Assembly: GCA_030710605.1 (NCBI GenBank)
Contig: CP092870.1
Location: 56,257,532-56,321,531, forward strand
DNA: 64,000 bases
Direction: 5' to 3'
Source: Cordylochernes scorpioides
Taxonomy: Eukaryota > Arthropoda > Arachnida > Pseudoscorpiones > Chernetidae
In this document: piece by piece, positions 46,140 through 56,774 of the stretch
Layout of the letters: each line of letters opens with the position of its first letter
Numbering within the stretch: the first letter of the stretch is position 1
The notes under the pieces: generated by a model
Seen by the model: only the letters and a program-made list of their open reading frames with translations
What the model was told of the DNA's origin: nothing
Databases searched by the model: none
Translations under genes and position numbers: made by a program

Positions 46140-46450
46140 TAGATTATTTTTATTAACAGGGTGGTCATTTTTATGTTTATATTTTGCTACTCTGTAAATT
46201 TCCCTCGTGGCTTATCTTTTGTTTACCATTCATAGTTTGTCCTTGCCTGAAATAAATTGTTGTCTCCTCCTGAAAAAAAAATATTTTTTTTGTGAAGACA
46301 GCAATTTATTTAAGGCCAGAACAAACTATGAAGGATAAACAAAAGATAAGAATGAGGGAAGTTTACAGAGTAGCAAATTATAAACATAAAAATGATACTC
46401 TGTTAATACTAGTGTAAAATAATAAATGCTTGTAAAATAATAAATACTTC
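46140..46450. mobile_element. Repeat family C foldback
   Basis: 'gtggtcatttttatgtttat' and 'taccattcatagtttgtcct' are complemented by 'ataaacataaaaatgatac' and 'aacaaactatgaaggataaa'. Arms are about 130 bp around an A/T-rich centre. Single-arm relatives lie at 8705, 28280 and 36080. Confidence 0.7.
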
Positions 46451-46558
46451 GCTACATATATTATTATTGACTGTATTGACTCATCTATTGTGAACTCTAC
46501 TCATCCCCAGCAGACACCATCAAAAATCTCAAACTTTACAAGCTTGATACTCTAATAT

Positions 46559-46763
46559 TGGGGTCGGCAAACTTTTGAGTCGGAAGAGTCAAAAATTAAA
46601 ATTTACAAAATTTCAAAGTTTTTTAAAGAGCCACACATTTTTTCTTACCAACAATAAATAGTACTCACATAAATAATATTTACGTATGGAACTATATAAA
46701 GAGCCGCAGCTTCACATCCAAAGAGCCGCATGTGGCTCACGAGCCGCAGTTTTCCGACCCCTG
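46559..46763. mobile_element. hAT-type MITE
   Basis: Ends GGGGTCGGCAAACTTTTGAG and TTTTCCGACCCCTG, with the internal repeated 'gagccgca' motif. About 205 bp, nearly identical in layout to 59007-59212. Confidence 0.85.
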
Positions 46764-47104
46764 AACTAGACAATTATTTAAAGAAATCAATACTATAATA
46801 TTTATGTGGTTTATTTAACTGTTGTCATGTAAAAATATTTATATAAATAAAGGAAAACAAACACAAAAATGACATGGCAATTTTGATCAAGACAATTACC
46901 ATCTTTGTCAAAATATATTGAAATTCTAAGTCAAACGAGCGGTCGAAAAAACATAAAATATTAACGATTTTCATGAATAGTATAGAATGAAAACTTTTGT
47001 ATGTATTGATAAGATGTCAATAAAAATCTATTAATTGTCTAAAACCTTTTTGGAATTACACAAGCAAAAATCTGCCAAAAGTCAATAAATAAATATATTT
47101 ATCT
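46764..47104. other. No feature recognised
   Basis: AT-rich; no frame or repeat assigned. Confidence 0.4.
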
Positions 47105-47342
47105 AACCAACAACAACAAAAGGCTTTATTAAGACCTTTTAGTCTTATACAGATTCTCCAAGTACAGAAATGTAGGGTACATACAGGAATAACAGTAATA
47201 TTACCAGTAATCAACAACAACAAAAAGCTTTATTAGGACCTTTTAGTCTTGTACAGATTTTCCAAACAGAAATGTAGGATACATGTAGGAAAAACAGCAA
47301 TAGTACCTTAATGGTAATATACATTTATCTAACCATCCCTGC
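47105..47342 (-). mobile_element. Two LINE-type 3' tails (minus)
   Basis: Complement of AAGACTAAAAGGTCTTAATA AAG tails at about 47117-47155 and 47226-47265, about 110 bp apart with similar upstream sequence ('cagaaatgtagg'). Hence a tandem duplication of a tail, head-to-head with the LINE body at 47343. Confidence 0.65.
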
Positions 47343-47913
47343 ATCAAGCAGAAGGAATTGTAATATACAGTGACTCTAGATCCGTAATAGAAGCGATTCA
47401 GAAGAGCAATACTAAAATCACGCAGAAAATACATACACTCGTTACTAAACCAACTGGAACCATTGGAGAAGAACTGCATTCTACAATGGATTCCTGCCCA
47501 TGTTGGGATCGGGGGTAATGAGATGGCAGATGAATTGGCAAAGGAAACCAGAAAGTTGAGTCAAAGGAAAGAACAAATGTCAGTATTTGACGCTGATGCT
47601 TTGGCAAAATACAACGAAAGATAAGGAAAGATAAAATATGCGAAATAAACTCTCTGAGAGAATAACTACAAAAACTATAACAAAACTCAGAACGAAACAC
47701 TATGAAGGAATGACAATACATCCAGATGGCACAAGAACCTATAGTACATGCAACAATGGTCCCGGTGTGGAACTAACACCTATCCACATATTCTCATATC
47801 CAGCATTGGCCGCAGCCTTGCAGAAAATTGACATGAATCCAGAACAGCAGCTTTACCCACCCAAGATAGAGGAGATCGTGACTGCTGTGATAGAGATGTA
47901 TGGAGACATCTGA
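47343..47913 (+). pseudogene. LINE ORF2 remnant: RNase H domain and C-terminal finger, frameshifted
   Basis: YSDSRSVIEAIQ begins at about 47366 and WIPAHVGIGGNEMADELA at about 47487. These are RNase H motifs, including the catalytic D of the SDS segment and the HVG...GNE.AD block. They lie in different phases, and a further shift precedes the last open part (47638-47913), which ends MYGDI-stop. The finger present at 39.3 kb has lost cysteines here (CNNG for CNNC, SYPA for SCPA). Upstream reverse transcriptase is absent. It is a dead I/R1-group-like LINE. Confidence 0.8.
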
Positions 47914-48265
47914 GGCTCTTCATTGGACACAACAACAACAACAGAAAATTGACATGGACCCAGAACAGCAGCTTTACACACCCAAGATAGAGAACGACTG
48001 CTGTAATAGAGATGCATGGAGACATCTGAGGTTCTTCATTGGACACGACAACAACAGAAAATTGACCCAGAACAGCAGCGTTACCCACCCAAGAACATTA
48101 TGACTGCTGTGATAGAGATGCATGGAGACATCTGAGGTTCTTCATTGGACACGACAACAACAGAAAATTGACCCAGAACAGCAGCTTTACACACCCAAGA
48201 AAATTACGACTGCTGTGATAGAGATGTATGGAGACATCTGAGGATCTTCATTGGACACGACAACA
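47914..48265 (+). repeat. Tandemly re-copied LINE 3' end (three extra copies)
   Basis: The last ~110 bp of the LINE ('cagaaaattgacat', 'cagaacagcagctttac', 'gatagagatgtatggagaca', 'ctgaggctcttcattggaca', (caa)n) is repeated at about 47940, 48053 and 48165 after the original. Copies include the stop codon and the (CAA) tail, so each is a complete 3' terminus. Confidence 0.75.
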
Positions 48266-48964
48266 ACATTCAGTATATCTTTCCTAACTTTATGTCAAAC
48301 AAATAACGGCTGTCAATAAAATTATTTGCAAACAATCTTACAGTGATTATAGGTGAGAGTATATGTAGATAGGGAAGGAAGGGTAGATGGTAACTACAAC
48401 GTGACCTCAGCAGGCAGCGTGTGACGGCGGCGTCTACCGATAGACAATGGTCGGTGGGGTGAACGACCTTGGCCCCATAATGAGCTCTACTCCCCCGGAA
48501 GCAATTCCCTTACTTTTCATTACCAACGGCCGGCTTTCAGGAAGTAAGAAACAATGCTTCTAGACGGACGAATGGACAAACCAGTTTTATCCCCAAAGAA
48601 ACTAATCCGAAGAAATAAACCTGTTCCTTTCCTCAAATTCGAATATCTGAGACTTTACTTCCCGGATAGACATGCTATAAGAAATTCTATACAGATTGCT
48701 TTATATGTCAAACGAAATTTGCTTTTATGCCTTCACCATACGACTAAAATTATAATAACGAATAGATTCAAAAAGGATAAGTTTCTTTATTTGAAAAATC
48801 AATTCGAGCTTTCGGGCGCAAGCTGCCCTTCTACAGGAATAATAGATACAACTAAAATGTTCTTTTTGTGACACAAAACTTTGCCGTTTGATAACAAAAA
48901 AAGAAGAAAAAAAAAGGTTTTGAGACTTAGTTGAAAACTGTGAAATATATATAACAGCTATCAC
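48266..48964. other. Unassigned DNA with a PLE-type end near 48790-48850 (minus)
   Basis: On minus, CCTGTAGAAGGGC, a short loop, GCCCGAAAGC and then AAATAAAG form the PLE terminal hairpin layout, with U in place of A at core position 6. 48395-48545 is GC-richer. The plus frame 48554-48871 (105 codons) has no recognised domain and runs through the PLE end. Confidence 0.4.
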
Positions 48965-49790
48965 GCTTATTCGGCGGTACAACTACTACAATAGGAAGGA
49001 TACAGCGAAGATTAGCATGGACCCTGTGATACCAGTTCGGCGGTACAACTACTACAATAGGAAGGATACAGAGAAGATTAGTATGGCCCCTGTGATATCA
49101 GTTCGGCGGTACAACTACTACAATAGGAAGGATACAGAGAAGATTAGCATGGACCCTGTGATACCAGTTCGGCGGTACAACTACTACAATAGGAAGGATA
49201 CAGAGAAGATTAGCATGGCCCCTATGATACCAGTTCGGCGGTACAACTACTACAATAGGAAGGATACAGAGAAGATTAGCATGGCTCCTGTGATACCAGT
49301 TCGGCGGTACAACTACTACAATAGGAAGGATACAGAGATGATTAGCATGGCCCCTGTGATATCAGTTCGGCGGTACAACTACTACAATAGGAAGGATACA
49401 GAGAAGATTAGCATGGCCCCCGTGATACCAGTTCGGCGGTACAACTACTACAATAGGAAGGATACAGAGAAGATTAGCATGGCCCCTATGATACCAGTTC
49501 GGCGGTACAACTACTACAATAGGAAGGATACAGAGAAGATTAGCATGGCCCCTGTAATACCAGTTCGGCGGTACAACTACTACAATAGGAACGACACAGA
49601 GAAGATTAGCATGGCCCCTGTGATACCAGTTCGGCGGTACAACTACTACAATAGGAAGAATACAGAGAAGATTAGCATGGCCCCTGTGATACCAGTTCGG
49701 CGGTACAACTACTGCAATAGGAAGGATACAGAGAAGATTAGCATGGCCCCTGCGCAAGGATGAAACGCAAAGTTGTGCAGCGTTCCATAT
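48965..49790 (+). repeat. U6 snRNA-derived satellite, plus strand, about 12 units of 66 bp
   Basis: Begins TTCGGCGGTAC (U6 5' region). Each unit ends in ATACAGAGAAGATTAGCATG then GCCCCTGTGATACCAG and re-enters TTCGGCGG. The last unit (49740-49790) continues into genuine U6 3' sequence: CTGCGCAAGGATGA, ACGCAAAGTTGTG, AGCGTTCCATAT. The linker and unit are the same as in the minus-strand array at 7236-8586. A TATA-like 'aaatatatataa' lies at 48943-48954, closer to the expected start than in normal U6 promoters. The 248-codon frame is a by-product. Confidence 0.85.
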
Positions 49791-50204
49791 ACAACGGCTA
49801 TCTTGCCTTGTGAAAAAAAAAAAAGAAGCATTTTAGGCGAAATTGCCTTACACCTATGCATATGAAATACCACCCATTGCAATTAGGTTTATGGATATAA
49901 AAACATCTTTATTGAAAAATATGGTTAAATGTAGATGAGGAAAAATAAATAGATTATAATAAAATCATCTATTAAGTATTTACAACCTCAATTGAAAAGT
50001 GAAAGATTTGACCAACAAAGGCTTATGAAAGATGATATTTTATTCAAGCAATAGGTGCAAAAGCAATCAGACTTGCATTCCTACAGACCATCATTCGCAA
50101 TTATCTATAAAATTGCGCAGAGTACAGCGAAAGTTAGAGAAAATTCTTCCATGCCAGAGCAAGGTCTCCAGAAATTGACAGAAAATGCTTATAATTTCCA
50201 TATT
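49791..50204. other. No feature recognised
   Basis: AT-rich DNA after the U6 array, with an A run near 49815. The frame at 50055-50258 has no recognised motif. Confidence 0.4.
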
Positions 50205-50345
50205 TTTCGTTATGATAGAGGTTGCTTGTGGCGGGAATTCATATTTCCTAAAATTTAAGTTACTTCGGTCAGAAAATCTTTTTATTATATTGACGTTTTG
50301 ACAAAAATATTTTGTTATCGTCAGGAGCGAACAGAAATTAAAACA
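50205..50345 (-). mobile_element. PLE-1 terminal repeat with degenerate hammerhead core
   Basis: On minus: CUGACGA, stem II built of AACAAAA and UUUUUGU, then CAAAACGUC (the G of GAAAC is lost), an AATAAAAAG stretch, CTGACCGAAG and a flank 'gaattcccgccacaagcaac' like those at 6885 and 44450. Confidence 0.55.
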
Positions 50346-50680
50346 TTTGGTAAGGTGTTAAAAAGTATTCTAAGGTTGGAAGGGCTTTCTCACGCGATAT
50401 ATTCTTAACGCTAATTTGTAAACTGAGTTATATTGTATAAAATGAAGGTTATATTTTCCATTTAAATAAACGCTAAAACGAAGTGTAATCTATTGACGAT
50501 ATCCACAAACTATCTGACTTTTGAGTTGGCGACAAAGCCACAATATCTACCTTTATACACCAATATCCTCCCGACAAAATTTCATCTATGAGGAATGTTG
50601 ATTAAATAGATTACTTTAGTAGAGATTTTGCTACATTCAGAACAGCATACTTCATCGGAGAAGCATTAAATCAAATATAT
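50346..50680. other. No feature recognised
   Basis: AT-rich; the first ~100 bp may continue the PLE copy ('catttggtaaggtgttaaaa' resembles 44060-44080). Confidence 0.4.
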
Positions 50681-51085
50681 AAACTCATAGGCAAAACTTA
50701 AGTAAGTTGTACCTTTTCGCATGTATATTGGGATTCAGAAAATAATTCTGAAAGATATTACAGTGATCTTTATTGAAGACACAAGATAACTAAGTGTGTA
50801 TACACTCATGGACAAAACTTAAGGAATTTGTACCTTTTAGCCATGTATATCGGGATTCAGACAATAACTCTGAAAGATATTTGATAAACAATAACCTTTA
50901 TTGAAGACACACGAGATAACCCAGTGTGTAACACTCATGGACATAAGGAAGTTGTACCTTTTAGCAAGTCTATTGGGATTCAGAAAATAACTCTGAAAGA
51001 TATTACAGTGACCTTTATTGAAAACATACGAGATAACCAAGTATGAACAAAATTTCCTCTGTCTTCAAAGTTTTGTTAATGAGTG
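50681..51085 (-). mobile_element. MITE-1 copy (minus), about 3 internal units
   Basis: Starts 'actcataggcaaaactta' and ends 'gttttgttaatgagtg' followed by TA. Units differ by short deletions (one lacks part of 'acaaaacttaagg'). Confidence 0.7.
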
Positions 51086-51403
51086 TATATTCTGTCATAC
51101 AATTTCTGTCAAAAGGAAGATCAATAATAGACAAATGTGGCCTTACTTCGTCCCCAATTATCGCTGCTGGGGAGGGGCCGAATCCCCCTCAGCTTTACTT
51201 ATCGAAGGAAGAGGGATCTTCGTGGTGAGGAAATAATGACAGGGCTGAGAGATGTTCCCCGAACTGCCATCTTCTTATCATCATTTAGCGCCTTTCGTGA
51301 AGGTAATCTTAGTGAGATTACGCCTGTGAACTTAATAAGATGTTCGCTTTTTAAGAATGTACGAGCTTTCTCATCTCTTGTCTATCAAATTATATTGACA
51401 AAC
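51086..51403. other. Unassigned DNA with overlapping short frames
   Basis: Plus frames at 51018-51236 and 51137-51421 overlap in different phases; no domain is recognised. Confidence 0.3.
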
Positions 51404-51415
51404 ATTTGCAGTTTT

Positions 51416-51563
51416 CAATAAAATAATACCATGTATCAATATTGAGTAAAATTAATCAGGCCTCCAGGGAGAGGCGTTTCGCTGTGGAGGGACGCCCGAA
51501 AGCTAGAGAATAAAAATGTTTTGAAAAGACACTTTTCCCTGGAGGCCTGATTAATTTTACTCA
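51416..51563. mobile_element. PLE-type foldback with perfect 12-bp target duplication
   Basis: 148 bp flanked by ATTTGCAGTTTT at 51404-51415 and 51564-51575. Inverted arms GAGTAAAATTAATCAGGCCT and its complement surround a centre with GACGCCCGAAAGCT and then GAATAAAAATGTTTTG. A longer relative is at 56048-56313. Confidence 0.7.
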
Positions 51564-51689
51564 ATTTGCAGTTTTATCTTATAAGTTTCTAACGGGAAGA
51601 ATTTTGTTTTCGTTTGTTAAGTGAACCAATCTCTCAAGCCTTCTAATTGGATGAATATGGTCATGTTTGTATATAAGAGAAAGCTAAGG

Positions 51690-51884
51690 CAGGGGTCGGC
51701 AAACTATGCCACATGCGGCTCTTTTGATGTGAAGCTCTTTATATATAGTTCCATACGTAAATATGATTTATACGAGTATTATTTATTTCTGGCAAGAAAA
51801 AAATGTTGTGGCTCTTTAAAAACTTTGAAATTTTGTAAATTGTAATTTTTGACTCTTATGACTGAAAAGTTTGCCGACATCTGG
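51690..51884. mobile_element. hAT-type MITE, opposite orientation
   Basis: Starts CAGGGGTCGGCAAACTATGC and ends AGTTTGCCGACATCTG; the body is the complement of 46559-46763. Confidence 0.85.
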
Positions 51885-52098
51885 GTCTAGTGTAAAGTTG
51901 TAGTCACGACGGGTTGTAGATCTGAACCAGTTGACCAGGAATGCTGGCAGAGAGTCTTGCCAACGATGATGGATTAAGCTAAGCCAGTCCATGTAGCAAG
52001 AATGTCTGCATTATGTGCCTAAGAAAAGCTGAGAAGTAGAAGCTGCATTATATTGTATTATAAATTACTTTATATAATATTTACGAACGGAAAAATAT
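51885..52098. other. Unassigned DNA before SINE1
   Basis: 'gcattatattgtattataaa' at about 52046 is the same sequence that ends the SINE1 copy at 5.6 kb, so SINE1 may have entered an older copy. Confidence 0.4.
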
Positions 52099-52340
52099 GT
52101 CCAGGGTAGCTTAGTGGACATGGCATCTGCCCGGTAAGTGGAACACTATGGGTTCGATTCCCATCCCTGGACATTTTATTTTTCTGTTTATCATTATTAC
52201 TCTTCACAATTCATCCTATCATACTTCATCCTTAAGGTTAGAAATAATCGTTATTTCTCCTTAAAATAAATTTCGATTTTTCGTTCAAAAGAAACATTTG
52301 CGGTATAATTGTCGAATTTCGTTCTACAAGAATAAGAAGT
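52099..52340 (+). mobile_element. tRNA-derived SINE (SINE1), second copy
   Basis: Head 52099-52172 has acceptor GTCCAGG/CCTGGAC, A box TAGCTTAGTGG and B box GGGTTCGATTCCC, closer to consensus than the 5.4-kb copy. The body matches to 'cgttctaca'. Confidence 0.75.
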
Positions 52341-52852
52341 GATCCACTTTCTTTGTTTCATCCAAGCATTGAGGACAAATTGGATCCATTTCAGGATGCC
52401 AGAGATCAAAATCATTCCGAACATACCAGTATGGTCGTTTTATAATATGCTACCTATCAACTCATATAATTCATTTTGGCTGAAAATTTTACTTCTCGAC
52501 ATATTTTGCAATTTGACCATTGATAATTTCAGCATGAAGGCATACTTTGATTTGTTAATAAGAATTACACTCATGGACAAAACTTAAGAAAGTGAAAATT
52601 CTTTAATGTCGCATGATTGTCTGCTTTTTTTAAGGAGACAGAGGCAATTTTTTTCTTTACAGATCCAGGTACACCCTTTTTATATTGTAGCATAGAAAAT
52701 TAGTCTTGGAATATCTCAAGATGTAAAAGTATTTATTGATGACGTCAGTACGGCTAGTCGACAATTATCAACCATCTACAGCTAGAGAATCTTGAACAAG
52801 CAAGTAAAGAAATATTTTGATGATGATTTCACAAATACAGAGTAATATATTA
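52341..52852. mobile_element. Unassigned DNA, MITE-1 stub and repeat G (minus)
   Basis: 52567-52640 is the left end of MITE-1 ('actcatggacaaaacttaag'). 52650-52685 resembles the arm of the 36961 foldback ('ttctttacagatcca'). 52690-52850 is the complement of 26310-26485. Confidence 0.5.
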
Positions 52853-53095
52853 GATAGTAAAAATACATATATTGGATTGAATAAAATATTTATTTGCCAA
52901 TATTTCGGCTGGATGAACGCCAACCTTTATAGAGGCATTACATTTTTGTATACACAAACTCAGCGCCGCAAAGCGTTATAATTATAATTTGTTTATACAA
53001 AAATGCAATGCCTCGATAAAGGTTGGCGTTCAGCTAGCCGAAATATTGGCAAATAAATCTTTTATTCAATCCAATATATGTATTTTTACTATCTA
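52853..53095. mobile_element. PLE-type foldback with near-perfect ~100-bp arms
   Basis: 'agatagtaaaaatacatata' is complemented at the far end. Read on plus, the right arm has GGTTGGC, GTTCA, GCTAGCCGAAATATTGGC and AAATAAATC, the widespread PLE end pattern with a GAAA segment after a GGC/GCC stem. The left arm carries the same sequence inverted with a few substitutions. Confidence 0.65.
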
Positions 53096-53736
53096 ATGAT
53101 TCAAGTATGGATTGTTCTATTCTACATAAACAGACTAATATATATTTATATAATCTGTTGAATATTTTTATTGAATAATTAAATTAAATAACAAAATATA
53201 ATTAATTTTTTCGCCACAATATATAAACATATGTAAATATGAAAGCCAACTTACCCATAGGAGTAGTGTTAGGGCTTTCATCCACCGGCCCATATTATCT
53301 GAAAAACAGACGAATCCTTTTAGCATACCTCATTTCCAAAGAATCAAAATGCTAATACATAAGAATATTAATACGATTTCCTATCAGTAGAAAATAAATA
53401 ATATTCACAAACCACTTAGCCTTTATGGCATACTTGGTATAAAATTTTGATGGAAAATAAGATAGGATAAATACGTGATGCATTCATCAATAAATATAAT
53501 CGATAAAAACCCTGCCATACACATTCTTGTCAAATTTCTTTCATGAAAACATTAATATATCTTTTGATATTAAAGATTTGTTTTAAAAGCAGACGATAAA
53601 TTGAAGGCTTATCATATGTAGCAATTGATTTAAACGGCACGAACTTTATTAGTTATCTTGTAGTATTCTTAAATGTATTTAGCTTCTATCTAAGGTATTG
53701 CTTCGTCATTTTCGGGTTCGTCTGCATATTTAAGTA
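53096..53736. other. No feature recognised
   Basis: AT-rich DNA. 53130-53200 partly resembles the flank of repeat G at 26290. No coding signal. Confidence 0.4.
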
Positions 53737-54085
53737 CAAGATTATCCCAAAAGTTCGTAAACACTTGAAAAAAATTTAAATTCAAATATTATTCACCATA
53801 TTATTATTCGCCATTATATATAATGTCTTTGTATTATGTATAAAGTAATTGTATTATGTATTATTATTATTATTATGTATTCGCCGTTATATATAATGTC
53901 TTTGTATTATGTTTAAAGTAATTGTATTATGTATCATTATGTATATTCGACGTTATGTATAATGTCTTTGTATTATGTATAAAGTTATTTTATTATTATG
54001 TATGTATTCGCCGTAATAATATTATTCGTCAAGTAATAAGAAAAGCAAAGTTTTAAGAAAAGCACGAATATTTGGGACAACCTTA
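53737..54085. mobile_element. Mariner-type MITE with repeated core
   Basis: After TA it starts CAAGATTATCCCAAAAGTTC and ends 'atatttgggacaacctta'. 'ataatgtctttgtattatgt' occurs at least three times inside, making this the largest of the five copies. Confidence 0.75.
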
Positions 54086-54717
54086 ATCTCTTCGCTTCGA
54101 TATGATGTGAGTCTATGAAACTTCCATTACTGTCTATAGAAAGTCTCTTTGTCGGTAGGAGAGCCTACTAGGATGACCAATATGCATATTTGGATTTTAT
54201 CAGTAAGGAATCAAGGGTTTCTTTTCTTATTTCTTATATTTTTCAAGCTTTCGGGCCAACATTCCCTTCAATTCTGAAGTACAACTTCAGCCGACATTAT
54301 AGTAATATTCATAACAAACAGCAAAGGTTAGTTATAGAATCAATAATTTCTAAGCAAAACAATAGTATAAACCGGAGTATATGCCTACCAGAAATGTACA
54401 AGACAATAGACACAATTAAAATCCATAATTAACCCATAGTTATGTTATATAATAGGAATGAAGCTGTCGGTTTTACATATAGGTTAAAAACTAAACATTT
54501 AATTGGTTCAGAAAATAACTAAATATATAAAGTTAACAGCAATATAATTATATTATATATACGATTTTAAAAATATGTGTAAAATAGATTTTAGTACTTA
54601 TATATCTAAATATCTAAACATGTATATAAATTCAGCGTAAAGTTGTACATCATGATCTCTGTGTTGAAGGGCATGTTGGCACGGAAGCTTGAGAAATAAA
54701 AGAATTTTTTTTTTTTC
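54086..54717. other. PLE-type end (minus, about 54225-54290) in AT-rich DNA
   Basis: On minus, TTGAAGGGAATGTTGGCCCG followed by AAAGCTTG has the GGG...CCC-GAAAGC layout of the other PLE ends. The surrounding frame (54190-54432) is not recognised. Confidence 0.45.
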
Positions 54718-55590
54718 GCACACAAAAGCCTTTATTAAGACACACAGGTCTTACAGAGGATTCTCCTTGGGGTTACAAAACGGAGAAACCTATGAAAGTG
54801 GGAAATAAAAAATGGAGAAAGATTATATACATTTGGTAAATATATACAGATTATAAGAAAGAATAAAAAATAAGAAGAATAAAAAAAATCAAAAAAAGAA
54901 AAAATTTTTTTTGGAAATATGGATGGGAGAAGTGGAGAGCGAAAAGAGGAAAGAAAACAGGTATTTACATATGGAACAAGACAATTTAATAAAAGAATTA
55001 ATAAAATAAACAAAGTCCTTGATTTATTACTGATTAAATCAAAGTGTAAAAGCAGGGATCTTTTATTATAATACGCATATGAAAATGTTTAATATATTTT
55101 TTGTATAACAAAGTTTTGAAAGAATGGTATTCAGGTATCTAAAAGAGTCACATCTTTCTTTAAAAATGAGTTAAAACAATGCATTTTGTGTTTTTTCTAC
55201 AGTACAGAATGTAATGGTGGTTTATAATGAATGTACCATATCACCACTTCTGACAAATTCAGTCAAAAGTCAACATGTATTAATAGTTTTAGGTTTTGGT
55301 CGTTAATACAGAGGAGGCTTCGATTTCATGACATCCTACAGACCCCTGTAGTGAATGGGGAGAAAACTAGCCAAGAGTGTTAAGGTACAATTTGGATTAG
55401 AGACAAGGTAACAAGATTACATACAAATTAATAAATTGTGTTTAGATTACATTGTATTAAAACATGTGTATTTGGTTTGATACCTTTGTGTTTCTAAGAC
55501 TTGAGGTAAACTTTGGTCCTACGTTTTCCCCAAGATTTTACATTGGCATGAAGGGAAAGGTGTTAATGGGAATAAACACAGTAAGATATG
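54718..55590 (-). mobile_element. LINE-type 3' tail (minus) followed by unassigned DNA
   Basis: Complement of CTGTAAGACCTGTGTGTCTT followed by AATAAAGGC at 54725-54757. 55020-55590 is AT-rich and unassigned. Confidence 0.5.
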
Positions 55591-55800
55591 TAGAACGACT
55601 TTGACAAATTTTACTGCAAATGTTTCTTTCAAACGAAAAATAGTAATTTTATTTTAAGAAGAAATAACGATTATTTCTATCCTTAGGGATGAAGTATGAA
55701 AGGATGAATTGTGAAGAGTAATGAAAAATTTGTCAAAATCGTTCTACAATCATAAGCCGCTTTATATTGTATTATAAATTAACAGTAAGATATCTTTCTA
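55591..55800 (-). mobile_element. Rearranged SINE1 body
   Basis: 55640-55735 is the complement of the SINE1 body ('aagaaataacgattatttct', 'gatgaattgtgaagagtaat'). 55739-55780 is in plus orientation ('cgttctacaatcataagccg'), so the copy is internally inverted. Confidence 0.6.
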
Positions 55801-56047
55801 TCTTTTGTGAATACTGAAGTAATTAAACATTCAAAAGGAAGGAGTATAACTCATCAGTGGTAAATATTTAAATTTTATTCATTGGAGTGAAAGTTGTGTA
55901 GAAATAGTTTATAATTAACCCTTTCACCACCGTCCACATGACTGCAGATAATTACGAGCCTTTCTTCAGGTGCCTCCAACACGCCAGCGTATGGATGTTA
56001 TGAAATCGGCTTAGTTGACAATAAATGTTCAAAAACATTAATTTATT
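55801..56047 (+). repeat. Dispersed repeat E, 5' part
   Basis: 'ctcatcagtggtaaatattt', 'attaaccctttcaccaccgt' and 'ccaacacgccagcgtat' match 60800-60957. The TTAACCCTTT junction could be a piggyBac-type edge, but no matching partner end was found. Confidence 0.5.
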
Positions 56048-56313
56048 GAGTAAAATATATCAGGCCTCTAGGGAAAAGTATCTTTTCAAAACATTTCTAT
56101 TCTATAGCTTTCGGGCACGGACGCCCGGAGAAAACTTGGCATAATAATCCGCCAATAGAAAACAATTATTATACCAGGTTTTCTCCTGTAGAAGGGCGTA
56201 CGTGCCCAAAAGCTAAAGAATAAAAATGTTTTGAAAATATACTTTTCCCTGGAGGCCTGATATATTTTACTCTATATTGATACAGGGATTATTTTATTGA
56301 ATAATATATTTCT
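56048..56313. mobile_element. PLE-type foldback, longer relative of 51416
   Basis: GAGTAAAATATATCAGGCCT at left is complemented at 56252-56272. The centre contains GCTTTCGGGCACGGACGCCC and, in the other arm, CTGTAGAAGGGCGTACGTGC then CCAAAAGCT. Extra sequence after 56272 matches the start of the 51416 copy in complement. Confidence 0.65.
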
Positions 56314-56774
56314 TTAATTTCTATCGGTGATGGCGTCTAATGATAAGAATAATGTTGATAAAATTTCGGATTGAAGAACAATTTAGATTTAAGACAGGTT
56401 TAAGGTTAACGTAGCTAGGTCTTAAATAGTAAATGGAATGTATGTGTGTATTTGTTGAAGTAAAAAGGATGAAGCAAAGTTATTAATGGAAATACAATCC
56501 TCAGAACTATTATTGATTTGTGAATTTAGCGAACTCCAAATGAAGATGTAAAATTGTAAGAAATATAAGAAAACAATAATAAAATACATAAAATTTTCGA
56601 TTATGTAGCTATATATGGATTAGAAGCTCAAATCATGAAACAATAGTAAATTCTACAAGACCGCAGTCACCGTAAGGAGGAGATAATAGAATCGCCGAAT
56701 TTCGTGGTCCATTTGGATGAGGAAAGTGAAGACTAGAACGCGGCTGATTCCACACTGGTCTTTTCTGTGATACG
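56314..56774. other. No feature recognised
   Basis: AT-rich then mixed sequence leading into the LINE-tail satellite. Confidence 0.4.

Noticed and set aside
48943-48954. TATA box of a working U6 promoter
   Set aside because: Only about 8-19 bp before the inferred U6 start, closer than the usual 25-30 bp, and no proximal element recognised.
55910-55935. piggyBac terminus at TTAACCCTTTCACC
   Set aside because: The matching inverted end with a second TTAA was not found; the homologous copy at 60.9 kb is not clearly bounded there.
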